Shown: piece by piece, positions 12,094-29,396 of the stretch
Position numbering within the stretch: position 1 is the first letter of the stretch
How the letters are laid out: each line of letters starts with the position of its first letter
From: Scenedesmus sp. ARA3
Lineage: Eukaryota; Chlorophyta; Chlorophyceae; Sphaeropleales; Scenedesmaceae
Reading direction: 5' to 3'
Assembly (NCBI GenBank): GCA_004335835.1
Contig: RWJK01001900.1
Location: 54,691 to 118,690 of the forward strand
Length of the DNA stretch: 64,000 nt
Made by a program: the position numbers and the translations under genes
Notes under the pieces: model-generated
What the model saw: only the letters and a program-made list of their open reading frames with translations
What the model was told of the DNA's origin: nothing
Databases searched by the model: none

Positions 12094-14920
12094 CAGGATG
12101 TGACAGCTGCGGTACAGGCGGTGCTGGCACATGTCAGCAGCTTGGTGCGGAGGAGCTGCAGCAACCGACTGGTAACAGCAGCAGTAGCAATGGCGTCAGC
12201 TAAGGCAGTGATGCTCGCAGCACAGCAGGTGTTAGCCAGCTGTGGCGCGAGTATACAGCAGCTGCAGCAACGATAGCAGCAAGGGGCAGCAACAGCAGCA
12301 GCACCAGCAGCGCGTATGCAGGGCATTTGGCGGGATGCAAGTAGTGGACACACGCGCACACATGCCGCATCCTCGGCCGATGTTGCAGTGCGTTGGTTGC
12401 TGCCACTCTCAGCACCACCTGTATCAGTACATCATGTAGCTTTCAAACACAGAGGCTCATCCTGTATGCATACATACGTCAGCGTTATGGTGAAGCGCTA
12501 TGCGCTGTTGTTGCTGCTGGCTGCGCCGCAGGTCAATGTGATTGACTTTGGCCTTGCCAAGAAGTACCGCGACCCCAAGACGCACGTGCACATACCCTAC
12601 TGCGAGAACAAGAACCTGACAGGCACGGCGCGCTACGCCAGCGTGAACACACACCTGGGCATCGAGCAGAGCAGGTGTGTGGGGCACGGACAGCAAATAA
12701 ACAGCACAGGCGCCAGGGCTGCTTTGCGTGCAACGCCTGTGCTCGCTGCTGGAGGCGAGGGTGCCCACGGCTGCAGCAGCAGCGTCTGCTTCGGATTGCA
12801 GATTGGGGTACCACATGGCCAGGGGCACCACCACCTGGCTATTTGAATAGCCACTGCAACAATGTGTGCTCAACCATGGCGTTGAACTGTGGCATTGCCG
12901 TGCTGCTGATTCCTACTGCTGCTGACTCTGTTGCTGCGCACCCGCCAGGCGTGATGACCTGGAGAGCCTGGGCTACGTGTTCATGTACTTCCTGCGCGGC
13001 AGCCTGCCCTGGCAGGGCCTGCAGGCGGCCACCAAGAAGCAGAAGTATGAGAAGATCAGCGAGAAGAAGAGCAAGACGGCCTTTGAGGCGCTGTGCAAGG
13101 GCTTCCCGCAGGAGTTTGTGACCTACTTCCAATACGTGCGGTGAGGACCTGTGCAGTGGGGGAGGCAGTGAAGCAACCTGTGCATTAGGCCAGCAGCACT
13201 CATCGCAGCAGCAGGTGCAGCTGTGCAACATTTTTTCAAAGTAGCTTGTGCCCCACTTGCAATAGGTGCAGTGAGGACCTAATGAGGCAGCGGAGCAACA
13301 TGTGCATGAGGCCGGCAGCAGCCATTGCAACAGCATATGCAGCCGTGGAAGGGCTTGCCGCAGGGGGTTTGGGCGCGAGGCGCACTTCCAGTACTGGCCA
13401 GCTGCAGCAGCAGGTGCAGCAGCAGTTGCAGCGTGCGCAGCAGTGTTGGCATTTACGGCTCTGCTAACTTCTACGCTTCTTGCACTTATCATTGGTGCGC
13501 TGTCTGCCTGTCTTGCTTTCTGCAGCTCGCTGCGCTTTGAGGACAAGCCCGACTACTCCTTCCTGCGGCGCATGTTCAGGGACCTCTTTGCAAAGGAGGG
13601 TGAGTGGCGGCTTGGCAGCTGCCCAACTTCAGCAGCAGGGCCTGGGGATGCGGCCGGCATGCATTGGGGTTGGTTGCTGTTGCTTGCTGGCTGCAGTGCA
13701 GTCGGCCCCTTGCTCCACCATTACTGTTGGTGTGGCGGCCGCGGCGCGTGGGATTGGGACAGGAGGCAGGTGCCAGCGTCATGTCACATGTCTACAGCGT
13801 GCCTTGTTCTTGGCAGCACCACCCAAACTGTGGTAAACCCCAGCTGCTTAACGTCAGCGTCTTGCTGCTGCTGCTGCTGCTGCTGCAGGCTGGAACTGGG
13901 ACTACGTGTTTGACTGGACCATCCTCAAGTACCAGCGCTCCAATGGCGTGGAGCGGCCCCTCACATCAGCCACAGCAACGCTGCCGGCTGCTGGCAACGG
14001 CCTGCCAGGGCAGCAGCAGCAGCAGCAGCAGCTGGTGGACGCCAAGGGAGTGCGGCAGGACAGCGGCCAGGCGTACAAGCAGTACCGCAGTAGAGCGTGA
14101 GTGGCAGCACCGGGGGATTGCAACATGGGGCAGACTCCTGTGACTTGATATAGCAGTTGCTAGTGGTGGGGTGTTTGCTGTGCTGCGCTCTGTGCTGTTG
14201 GGCTTTGATTGTGGACTGTGCGCGCGGATGATGGAGTATGCAGCTCAGCAGAGTGCCTGATCGTGCGGCAGACGCCTGTGGTGACATGACACAGCAATGT
14301 TTGGGCTGATGTTCAGTTTGCATTGCTGCTCTTGCTCTGTGATATGTACTGTGAGCTGTCCTGATGACTAATTCTGTGCCTTCATTGCTGCAATGTTGTC
14401 TTGTTGATGTCTGTGCAGGGAGCTGCAGCAGCCAGGGGCCAGCGACCCTTACAGCCAAAGCAGGCAGCGAGCAGCAGCAGCAGACGTGCCTGGCAGGTCT
14501 TCTGCAGCTGAGCACGCAAAGCAGATGCAGCAGCAGCAGCAGCTCCAGCTGCAGCAGGCGCAGCTGCAGGCACAGCAGCAGCAGCAGCAAGCGCAGCAGG
14601 CGCAGCAGCTGCAGCAGGGGCATGCTGCCCCAGCAGCAAAAGAAGAAAAGCCGAAAAAAGTGAGTCGGGCTTTGGCGCCAGCTAGTTGTGTCTCCCGGTG
14701 CTGCTTGTCTTGTGCCCACAGTGTTGCATGCATTGCCGAGCACTGTCATTTGCTGGTGATTGGCACAGCTGCAGCTTGCCTGCATGTGTTGCCATCTATT
14801 TTTGTGGTGAGTAGTTCAGTGGTTGAGCTGTTGCTGCTGCTGAGCTGTTGCTGCTGCTGTTTGTGCGTGCTGCTGCTGCTGCTGCAGAGCATTTGGGCCA
14901 ACATCAGGAAGCTTGTATAG
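10945..14920 (+). CDS. CK1: Casein kinase 1 (Ser/Thr protein kinase)
   Basis: Eleven exons (10945-11026, 11137-11177, 11330-11399, 11521-11669, 11945-12040, 12532-12674, 12949-13140, 13526-13599, 13889-14096, 14419-14659, 14888-14920) give 442 aa with every junction in phase. ATG 10945 has an ACCATGGC context. The order is that of CK1: [18 protein letters not shown] nucleotide loop, VGIKLE lysine, [25 protein letters not shown] catalytic loop, [12 protein letters not shown] (CK1 form of DFG), the [22 protein letters not shown] activation and substrate loop, SLPWQGL, and WDYVFDWT at the end of the fold. CK1 enzymes phosphorylate acidic or primed sites and act in cell cycle, clock and membrane traffic. 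The tail is Gln-rich from CAG runs and ends in a basic [14 protein letters not shown] segment. The (CAG)13 run near 12055 is intronic. Identity is certain; the isoform role is not. Confidence 0.96.
13138..13330 (+). repeat. Duplicated donor region of CK1 exon 7
   Basis: The sequence starting at the exon-7 donor (GTGAGGACCT, 13141) recurs imperfectly at 13271, 130 bp on, including the downstream GAGGCAG, GCAACnTGTGCAT and GCCnGCAGCA words. It is the same kind of splice-border duplication as in other genes here. Confidence 0.7.
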
Positions 14921-16853
14921 CCAGGCGGCGGCAGCAGCAGCAGCAGCGTACAAGAGCAGCAGCAACAGGTGCAGCAGCCGCAGCTGTGGCATGAATCGAT
15001 GGCAGGCTGAGCACAGGGCAGCGTTGCACCTCTGTGCAGCTGTACCAGCAGCGCACTGAACGGCAAGCTGCAGCGGCGATCAGCGCGTGCAGCTGACAGC
15101 AGGCAGCAGCGCAGCAGCAGGGTCGGCGCCCGCTCAGTGTTTCCGGGTTCTGCTGTGCAGTGCAGCGGCTGGCCATTGCGGTTGCTGGTGGCAGCTGGCG
15201 TGCTGGTTGCAGGCAGGTCGTTGGGCTGCCGGGAATGCAGCTGCTGAGCGGTCGCAAGGCTGACAGCCGGTCAGTGCGGCGTTGTTGGAGCTGTGCACTG
15301 CAGTGCTGCTGGCAGTGTGTTGTGTAGCAGCAGCTGTCGCACGCATCTGTTATGCCGTCTGCTTGCAGTCAATGCTGTTGTGCAGTGTTGGAGGGCCTTT
15401 CATGTTGATGTGCTGCTAATCGTGGCGCGGAGTGAAGGTGGTTCTGGCACTGCTTGTTGTGTACCATTGTCATGGCTGGGCATATTTTGGTAGTAGGTAG
15501 GTGTGCAGTCAGCTCTTTTGGAACACAGTGTTACCATTGTCCACTCAGGCATTTTGCTTATCCAAAGGCGTTATATGGGCGAAGTGTGTAAACGCCAAGT
15601 GTGGCAGTTTAGGTTGACTGGGGCATACTTGTGACCTTGCTGACCTGCATGCGCACTAACAGCATGCTAGCATGCGGCAATTAAGTGGCACCCTGCCAGC
15701 GTGGTTTTGGTTGAGCCGCTGCTATTTGCTGATTCCACTGACTGGTCTCAATTTGACACAGTTTTGTGCGTGTTTGTGGGTGCATCGGCTGTTACTGTGC
15801 CCTGCCATTTCACAGCAGGACCGTGGGTGCGACGGTTGCGCACGCGCACAGGCAGCCACTGGACAGACAGCAGCCTAAACAACAGGCTGCAATCAGCTGA
15901 TCAGAGTCACTGGAGTGCTGTGTGCGGCCCCCAGAGCTAGTCCAGTCGGCTGTCACGCATGCAGTTAAAGCTCTTGTTGTTATTTTTGTGGGTTGCGTGG
16001 CAGCGTACGTGGGCACTGGTGTTACGCGGGCCTGCAGTGCCCCTGCTGTCAGCTCCCTCTCATGACTTGGGGGCGTGCACACTGCCCCAGCTGCAGCTTT
16101 TTTGTTTGTTTTGACGGCTGCAGGCACAGCACAGTCGCTGCTGGATAAACAGGGGTTGCTCCTCACTCTGTGCTGCGTCAGAAGCGCGAGAGCTCTCAGT
16201 CAGCGTGGTGTCCTTGAACACAGCCTGCGCAACAGCAGGCGGGGTGTCATATGTCACAAGTGCTGCTGTGCAAACTTGGATCATGGTTTCAACTTCCGCG
16301 CATCGTATTGCCGCATTGCTAGTTGCCATCTACACATCACAGCCGAGTTGAAACAGGGTCCAGCAGTTTCCCGTGTGTTGGTTATGCCTGGAGCCGCATG
16401 TACATTGCTTGGTGTCAGCAGCAGCATCAGCCATTGAACAGCACTGCTACTGCCTCCCTTCAATCAATCGCTGTGTTGCGGCCTTGGGCAAGCTGGCTTG
16501 TGTTTCCCGGATTTTGGCGCGTGATGTGATGCATGCTGATCATGATGGCACTTGGCTGGACACCACATGGTACCTTTTGACTGTGCTGCACATCATCTGA
16601 TGGCTGATGGGCTGTAGTTGCGCTAGCTGGGTGTGCAGCTGTGGCTGCAGCTGCCAGCACAGTGTGCCTGCAGCAGCCCACCAGGATGACGGCCGCTTAT
16701 CATATGTTTTGTCTGGCTCGCATAGGACTTGACCATTGCGCCAATATTGCGGTTCTCTCTGTACACAAAGTCTAGAATACGTTACTGTGTTGCAGGCGGC
16801 ATGTCAAAAGCTGCTGTCCGCAGTCAGATGTGTAACAAAGTTGCCACTTCATA

Positions 16854-16893
16854 ACGATTTGTCTGTTACACGACGGGAACACAGCCCGTTTTC
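16854..16893 (-). repeat. 40-bp dispersed element containing TGTAA, copy 1
   Basis: Read on the minus strand this 40-mer (begins GAAAACGGGCTGTGTTCCC, ends ACAAATCGT) matches 24835-24874 on the plus strand at 38 of 40 positions. It lies 3' of the PTRHD1 gene, on the same strand as that gene, and contains GTGTAAC. Confidence 0.75.
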
Positions 16894-17128
16894 GAGCCAA
16901 TGACAGGCTCATTGGGCAACCACTTGATCCATCAGCCATCCACTGTCACTCCATCATGCCCTGCGCTGCAACTAAAAACTTGAACAGCTGACGCGCTTGC
17001 CTATGCTACGCAGCACATCAAATGAACAAGGGAAGCAACCTTTTCTCCTTCTTGCACACGGCAGCAGCTAGTTCCAAACCCCTCCAAAAAAACTCCGCAG
17101 CCACACATGTTGCAGTGTGGCGGTTACG

Positions 17129-17174
17129 GAACGCCAGAGCATTCACAAACCGAACGCCAGAGCATTCACAAACC
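17129..17174. repeat. 23-bp perfect tandem repeat, two units
   Basis: Two identical 23-bp units back to back (start GAACGCCAGAGC, end TTCACAAACC). No function seen. Confidence 0.85.
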
Positions 17175-17261
17175 GTGCTGTGCCTGCATCGCCCGCTACA
17201 TACTTGCAGCTTCGAGCACATGTTTGTTGTAACGCCTGCACTCATGAGTCGGTGCAGCACC

Positions 17262-17360
17262 TCACTTTGCAAGCACAGCCTTGCACAGCTGCAGCTTTTT
17301 AAACAGCGGAGCTGCCTGGGACCTGCGGTAAGGCTTGGTGGCCAGGCATGTGGGGTAGTT
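17262..17360 (-). pseudogene. Copy of the PTRHD1 3' coding end
   Basis: A 100-bp segment (17261-17360) matches 17531-17630 at 90 of 100 positions, exactly 270 bp away. It encodes the last 32 residues of PTRHD1 from NYPTCLATKPY to the stop. Nine of the ten differences are synonymous and one is Ala to Val, so the copy has diverged as if selected for protein. Upstream of NYPTC the similarity ends abruptly; an ATG directly precedes it. It could be the remnant of a second gene copy, an alternative terminal exon, or a small expressed frame. No matching upstream exon was found. Confidence 0.7.
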
Positions 17361-17531
17361 CATGGCCACTGCACCCACTGCGCAGCTCCCACACCCACGC
17401 CCTGCTGCTTGCAGAGCACCCGCCGCACTACGTAGCTAGCGCAACAGGTAAGTGCTATGGCAGCAGCTCTGCATCACGGGCGCGTTGCAGGTCCCTTGCG
17501 CTGCGGTGCAGGGCCTGGAGGCAAAGTGAGC

Positions 17532-18415
17532 TCACTTTGCGAGCGCAGCCTTGCATAGCTGCAGCTTTTTGAAGAGCGGCGCTGCTTGAGACCTGCGGTA
17601 GGGCTTGGTGGCCAGGCAGGTGGGGTAGTTTTCCGGCTGCTCTATCCACAGCTTGTGCAGGATGCCTTCTTGCTCTAGCTTCTTGCTGAAGTTGACCAGC
17701 TGCTGCTCCGACTTGACCTCCAGTACCACCTGCATGGCAGCACAGCAGCGGCGGCGGCTGGGTTCAAGTGCGGCAGATGAATGGGTGCTTGCAGTATGCC
17801 GACTGCTGACTGTCAGCTGCACCACAGTCTGCGTAGTGATGGGTTTGGCTGGCTTCATGTTTCAGTAGCAATTGTTGTGCTGCATGAAGATTGCCAGCTT
17901 GCTGGGGAGGGGCAGCGTGTGCCTGATGCCATCCTCACATTGAGCAGTTTTAGCACAGATAGCTGCTGCTTTCGGTGCACTTCATCACCAGCCACAGCTG
18001 CTTGCTTGAAAGTCGAGGAAGCAGCAGCCTGCTGACGCACCTTATGCATGTGGTCAATGTTCTCCTGCGCGATGTACTGCTGCGTCAACGGATCATCCAA
18101 GTGCGTAAACATAGCTGCAGATGACGCGTGGCAGGCCTGTGCTATGACTGGGCCCAGCGGCCAGCCAATGTCTGTCCACAGGTCCCGCCGCAGCACCACC
18201 CACTGCACAATAGGGTCATCTGCTGCTGCGGGCTGCTGTTCCTGCTGCTGCTGGCCACTGCTGCTAGCGTTTGATGCAGCCTGTGAGGCCATGGTGCGTG
18301 AAGAAGTAAGGTTTCTGTGCTGTAGGGCGTTGTTTAGCTGCCTGAGGCGTGCTGGAGTGCGGGTGACTGCAGTGCAATTGTGCAGTTTGTTCAGTTGATG
18401 CAGCATGGCAGCCAA
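17532..18415 (-). CDS. PTRHD1: Peptidyl-tRNA hydrolase, PTRHD1 type
   Basis: Two exons, 18415-18041 and 17729-17532, splice in phase 0 to 190 aa. The domain reads VQWVVLRRDLWTDIGWPLG, IAQACHASSAAMF, HMHK, then VVLEVKSEQQL, ILHKLWIEQPENYPTC and LATKPYRRSQAAPLFKKLQLCK. This is the Pth2-related PTRHD1 pattern including the His of QACHA and the LWIEQPE segment. Relatives recycle peptidyl-tRNA or act as related hydrolases. About 60 residues precede the domain; the first 40 are Arg/Thr/Asn-rich and acid-free, like an organelle presequence, and MASQAASN could be a second start. It is divergent from the module-protein gene with 220 bp between starts. Downstream lies a copy of its own 3' end (17262-17360). 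Confidence 0.85.
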
Positions 18416-18635
18416 CGTCTACATGCGATCTCCAGCATCCTAGTGCACGGTAATCACGTCAGCATCCTGCAAGCCTGGACTTAAGAAGGGCCTGGTGCCG
18501 ATGTCGACAAGTGACATTGACAGGGCTTGTGTATCGCTGAAACGTCGAGTTCAAAGCATTCAAGACTACACCCCAGCCTTGTATCGTGACTTGTATAGCT
18601 TGCAGTTCATTTTTTAGCAGCGTACGGTTGATGCA
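18416..18635. promoter_or_regulatory. Short divergent promoter, PTRHD1 / module protein
   Basis: 220 bp between two outward start codons, so one small region must serve both genes. No individual motif identified. Confidence 0.5.
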
Positions 18636-24731
<6,096 letters not shown>

Positions 24732-24834
24732 GCATGTGCAATGTCAATCGACACGTGCGTTCATCATCCGCAGCAGCTGTGTTGGTGAGGGTTATCTTGG
24801 CTGCTGTGTGTGCTGTGTTTGCCAAGCACGCTGT

Positions 24835-24874
24835 GAAAACGGGCTGTGTTCCCATCGTGTAACACACAAATCGT
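24835..24874 (+). repeat. 40-bp dispersed element containing TGTAA, copy 2
   Basis: Partner of 16854-16893 (38/40 identical, opposite strand). It begins 104 nt after the module-gene stop and includes its likely poly(A) signal. Confidence 0.75.
24858..24862 (+). terminator. Poly(A) signal TGTAA for the module gene
   Basis: TGTAA 127 nt past the stop, inside the 40-bp dispersed element. Confidence 0.5.
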
Positions 24875-26166
24875 GAAGTGTGTGTTGCGAACGTTGAAGC
24901 AGGCATGTGGCAGTTGCTTTCAGAGGGACTAGGCAGTCAGCTGACAGGGACAGTTGCAGCCCTGGCAGGAACAGCAGCAAAATCCTCCAGAACCCACAGT
25001 TGTCCAGCGCAGCAAGAACAAAGACCCTCCGCCCACCGCTTTTGCACCTGAGGCCTTAGCCTCGTTTCCCATTCAGCCCGCACGGGAACTGGACTTACGG
25101 CGCATCTGCGGCAGGGGCGCAACTCCCGCAACTCGCAAGCGAGCATTTAGGCGCGTCCAAGGATTAGACAGCCAGAAGCGAGTGACAGTGAAGCACTGTA
25201 CACTCACCCCGCCTGCAGACAGATGTGTGCGGGGCGGGCTGATGTACCCTGGCGAGCAGGTGGGTTGCACTACAACGAGCGGGAAGTCGCCACGTCATAC
25301 TTTGGCGCCACACTTGTGTGCAAAGGCACGTTGCCCGAGTCAACCATGTGATTACAACAATTATGTATATACCTTTTGTGCAAGTGAGTACGCTGCACGG
25401 GGTACCTGGTGTGGTTGATTGTTGTGCAACAGGCTGCTGCTAACACAGCATTGCTTGGGCTCGCATGGACTGTACCCATTGTGCGGTTCCTCATAACAGG
25501 CGCCTGCAGCCTATGATCATGGAAAAAGGCGCTTGAAACATTTTTGCATGCGAGGCGCCTGCCGAACAGCTCGGGCAATGCCGCATTTCAGAAGCGGTGC
25601 AGAAGCTGTCACTGGCGCGACCAGCGGCAGACATGCAACCATACAAGCTGACTACTACACAACTGCGACCAGCAGGCATATAACGCTCCAAACCATGCTG
25701 CATGCACAACCCATACAGCAATTGACTCAGCTTAGTCGGAATAATCAGCTGCGACTGCAGCAGCTGCTGCCTGCTCAGCAAGTGCGCAGTGTGCAGCACC
25801 TGCCAGCTGCTGCAGCACTGCTGCTGATGGTGCAAGCAGCTGTGGCAGCCCTGCAACCGTTAACATCCCTGTAGATGTGACTGCTAGTGCAGTTGCTGCC
25901 TCCTCAGCTGCCTGCATCTTCTGCTGCAATGCCAGCAGGCGTTCTGACAGCAGCTTCAGTGCGCTGTGTGCCGGTCCAAGCAGGTGTCTCAGCTGCTGTC
26001 ATAAACGCACACTTGTCTAGGAAAGGGGCAGCGCAACGCCACGCACTGCAGGTGGCCCACCACGCTAAGGCTGGTATCAGTGCCACCAGTGGCACAGCAC
26101 CGTGCTGATGAGTCGTCATCCACTGCTGGCCAGAGCAGTGTATCAACTGCTGGCTGGCTGTTTTAT

Positions 26167-26171
26167 TTACA
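26167..26171 (-). terminator. Poly(A) signal TGTAA for BAH-PHD gene 2
   Basis: TGTAA on the minus strand about 40 nt beyond the stop. Confidence 0.5.
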
Positions 26172-26207
26172 CAACCGCTGCTGCAGCATGTCTCGATTGC
26201 TGTTAAA

Positions 26208-26316
26208 CTATTTGACGGCAGGCCACAGGTCCTGGGGCCAGGCCTGCTGTGCGTGTTGTGTAACCGCGCTGCCCATTGCAGACTGCACCTCCAGCTGCTG
26301 CTGCTGCTGCTGCTGC

Positions 26317-26352
<36 letters not shown>

Positions 26353-26692
26353 GTATCATGCAGAGCCCTGCTGCACAAGGGGCACATCCAGCTGCTCTCA
26401 TGCTGCTGCAGCTGCTGCTGCTGCTGCTGCAGCTGTTGCTGCTGCGGGTCTGCTATTGCTGCTGCTGTCGCTGCTGGTAGGCTGCTGGGCCCATACTGCT
26501 GCAGCAGGCACTCATGGTGGTACCTGGCAGAAGCAGAGTGTGCAGACCCACAAGCAGCAGCCAGTTAATCATCCATGCCACAAGTCGTGCATTTGAGGGA
26601 TTCACAGCTGCTGAACTAGAAGAACACTGCTTGCGCTCAACATGCATATGCCGTGTCCTGTGAAGTGTGCGCCGCTGCACCAAGCACTGCTG

Positions 26693-26741
<49 letters not shown>

Positions 26742-28232
26742 GCTGCTACTGCTGCAGTGCCGCATTATATATATGCAGCAGCGCTGCTCACCACTCGCCG
26801 CAGGCGCTGCACTGGCTCATGGGCTTGTCTGGGTTGAAGGGCAGCTCACACAGGCAGTGCACTGGCACCATCTCAGGTCCAAAGGTCCTGGCGCCGCTCT
26901 GCGGTGAAACACAAACTTATTTTTATAATGCCCACGTATACACATGGCCATCTGGCACTGATAGCGCCTTGGAATTCATTGGCAGCTGCTGGTAGACAAC
27001 AGGGGAATGACCTATCTCGCATTGCATATGCCGCTGCTGCAGCGGCCAGCAGCACTAGCCGAAAAGTATCCGCCTCACCTTGTACAGGTACCTGCTGTAG
27101 AAGTCTGCATCAGTCAGCTTGCCTTCATCGCGCAGCTGCATGTACTGCTGCAGCTCATGCACGCGGCAGCAGCCCAGCGCTGACGCGATGGGTATGCCAT
27201 CATCAATGTGGTCGGAGGCAAGCAGCTCCTGCTGCCCATAAAAGGACTGCAGCAGCAGCAGCAGCAGCATCAGCAGCAGCAGCAGCGAAATACCATAGTG
27301 TAATCTGTGGTATTGAGCATGCATGGTGCGTGCTGCAGCTGCTGATACAACAACAGGCCAGGAGATCGCCTGACCACCACACCACAAGCTGGATTGGGGC
27401 GCTGCGGCATCAGCCTAGGCACAGGCCTGTTGCTCCTGTCCTCGCCACACCACATGCATGTTGCCCTGCACGCAACTTGCTGCAGCGCCGAGTGCCGTCA
27501 TACGATGCACTGCTGACCTCTCCTGCAGCATGGCATCAGCCTGCGCACCCTCCGTCCGCCCTCTTCCTCTTCTGGCCTGTAGAGCCAGTTGACCTGCAGC
27601 TGCCATTGCTGTTGCTGCTGCTACTGCCCTCGATCCCACTACCGCACCTGCCTGTCGACCCCCCTGCCTCACCTTCCGTCCGCCCTCCGCCTCCTCAGGC
27701 CTGTAGAGCCAGTTCACCCGCAGCCTCAGGCTGGTGCCGCTGCTGCCGCTGCTCACTATGCGCAGCACACGCCCCACCTGCACGCAAACACACATGAAGC
27801 AGAAGGAAGAGGCGAGTTCTGCACATCATCGCGGTGCGGGTGTGAGCAGAGGAGATCCAACAGCACCACGGCACGAGGGTGCTGCTCGCCAGCCACAGCA
27901 GTGCTCTGCCACATCCTGTACAGGCACAGCATGCAGTGCTGCGCCGCCTGGCAGTGCGGCAGCTAGCTATGTCCTGCTGAGTTAAGGGTTGCGGCACTGC
28001 TTGCTCACGTAGGGAAGGCTGCCTTTGGCTGGTTTGAACAGAAGGCAATCGTTCACTGCAGCAGTTGTGCACAGCAGCAGCAGACCAGCACACAAAGTGT
28101 TGCCCAGTCAGCACCACAGAATGCTGATGTTGCTTATCAAAAGCAGTCGTATAGCAACTGCTGTTAAAAGCGTTCACCTTTGAAGTGGAGGGCTCCGTGC
28201 TTTGCTGCCTGCAATTCCTTGGTGCGGGCCAT
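26208..28232 (-). CDS. BAH-PHD chromatin reader, paralogue 2 (SHL/EBS type)
   Basis: Exons 28232-28178, 28055-28009, 27777-27673, 27246-27079, 26898-26792 and 26523-26208 join in phase to 265 aa. The BAH domain includes NDCLLFKP, then LPY at an exon edge, LRVNWLYRPEEAEGGRK, and FYGQQELLASDHIDD. The PHD finger includes VHCLCELPFNPDKPMSQCSACGEW and WYHHECL, closing with WMCPLC after an insertion of about 30 residues rich in Gln. Plant SHL/EBS proteins read H3K27me3 with the BAH cage and H3K4me3 with the PHD finger; the cage positions appear here as Y, W and Y (LPY, NWLY). The C-terminus is a poly-Gln tail from CAG runs. Intron positions and phases are the same six-exon pattern as in paralogue 1, 1.2 kb upstream, so the pair arose by tandem duplication. 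It is the more diverged of the two. Confidence 0.85.
27540..27735 (-). repeat. Partial duplicate of BAH exon 3 in intron 3, paralogue 2
   Basis: The exon-3 end encoding VNWLYRPEEAEGGRK (real donor after 27673) is repeated about 127 bp away at roughly 27543-27605, encoding VNWLYRPEEEEGGRR, with a CTG-rich spacer between. The same arrangement occurs in paralogue 1. Confidence 0.82.
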
Positions 28233-29396
28233 ACGCACTGCTTTTACCCGCTTGAGCTGATCACCTACCAGCTGAATGTAAGTAAATCACCGAGCACTTG
28301 AAATTATTCCGTAAGTCTCTCAGCCTCTGTAACCGCAGCTGCGTAGACACAGAGGGGCATCGTCCAAGGTTGACAGTTGCCATGACCACGTCGGCGCACG
28401 CAACACATGTCTCGAGCTTACGGTTCCCGCACATAGTTCCCCTTCCACGAAGCTTTCAACTTGATCTCAGCAAGGTGGATAACTCCTGTTGTCTTGCTCA
28501 AACAAGCACGAGGACAGGTAATACACGTGGTAAATGATTTACAGCAGTAGTGCTCATCTGCACGGCCTTTCTGCCACATGCACTGTAACCCTTACTGCTC
28601 ACCGGCACCGTGATCTTGTCTCGAATATCATCCAGGCCCCGCCACACACTTAAATCAAACCGGCTGCTGCCACTTGCAAGCGGAGCGCAGGACATATACA
28701 TAATCTTGTTGCCATCTAAGCCATAGCAACATCGATAGCGATATCGCTATGACACACGCATGACACACGGCAACTATCAGTGCATATATGTGCATAAACA
28801 GTGCTGTGCCCCTCCAAACGGCCATACCCATAAATGTATGAGTGAGTGGTCCGTGCCACGCAGCGAATAGCCGCACTAAACACATTATGTGTGAGTTCTG
28901 GCACATCGAACAGTGCAGACAGATGCGAGTAAGGGTCGCTGCAGCAACATATCACCAAACCATTCCCTTGCAACCCTTGCATCACAGGCCGTTCATCAGC
29001 AAAACTGGACCAGACTCAGCACCGCCAGTGCACACTTTGCAACTCATGCAGCGGCTGAGGTCAATAGGTGGCCAGCAGCACCAGCAACACCAGCAGCAAC
29101 AGATATGCCTGCCGGCGCTGCGCATGCTGCAAACGTGCTTGGGATCCTGCGCAAACACATAGTAGCCATGCTTCTGGTGCATTCGTGCGCGCATGCGCAC
29201 CACAACATCTTTCTGCAACATCCGGAACAGGTGGGTTGCAGCCAGCGCATTAGCACACCAACTGCAGGTGCATGCCATGTGGGTGCTGTGGGTAACAGCC
29301 TGCAGCAGCAATGACCGCACACATGCACACAAGCGCACATGCAGCTCCCAACAGCAGCAACTTCCAGGCATGCAGACGCATGCCAAAGAACTCCCC
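28233..29396. other. Intergenic between the two BAH-PHD genes
   Basis: Holds the paralogue-2 promoter and paralogue-1 3' UTR. A plus-strand frame from ATG 28381 to a donor-like AGGACAG/GTAATA near 28516 could be a first exon, but I find no second exon for it. A short CAG/CAC-rich stretch lies at 29070-29100. Confidence 0.45.

Larger units (their letters stand above)
14921..17261. other. Intergenic, no gene recognised
   Basis: Between CK1 (+) and the PTRHD1 3' copy (-). The first few hundred bases are CAG-rich and are probably CK1 3' UTR; a TGTAA occurs near 15588. The rest holds short frames only. It includes the 40-bp dispersed element at 16854 and a 23-bp tandem pair at 17129. Confidence 0.5.
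24732..26207. other. Intergenic, convergent 3' ends, no gene recognised
   Basis: Between the module gene (+) and BAH-PHD gene 2 (-), tail to tail. It contains the 3' UTRs, the 40-bp dispersed element and short Ala/Gln-rich frames, including a 65-codon minus frame at 25929-25732 without recognisable family. Confidence 0.5.

Noticed and set aside
13961..14785. 274-codon minus frame opposite CK1
   Set aside because: Antisense of the CAG-rich CK1 tail; Cys/Leu-rich low complexity.
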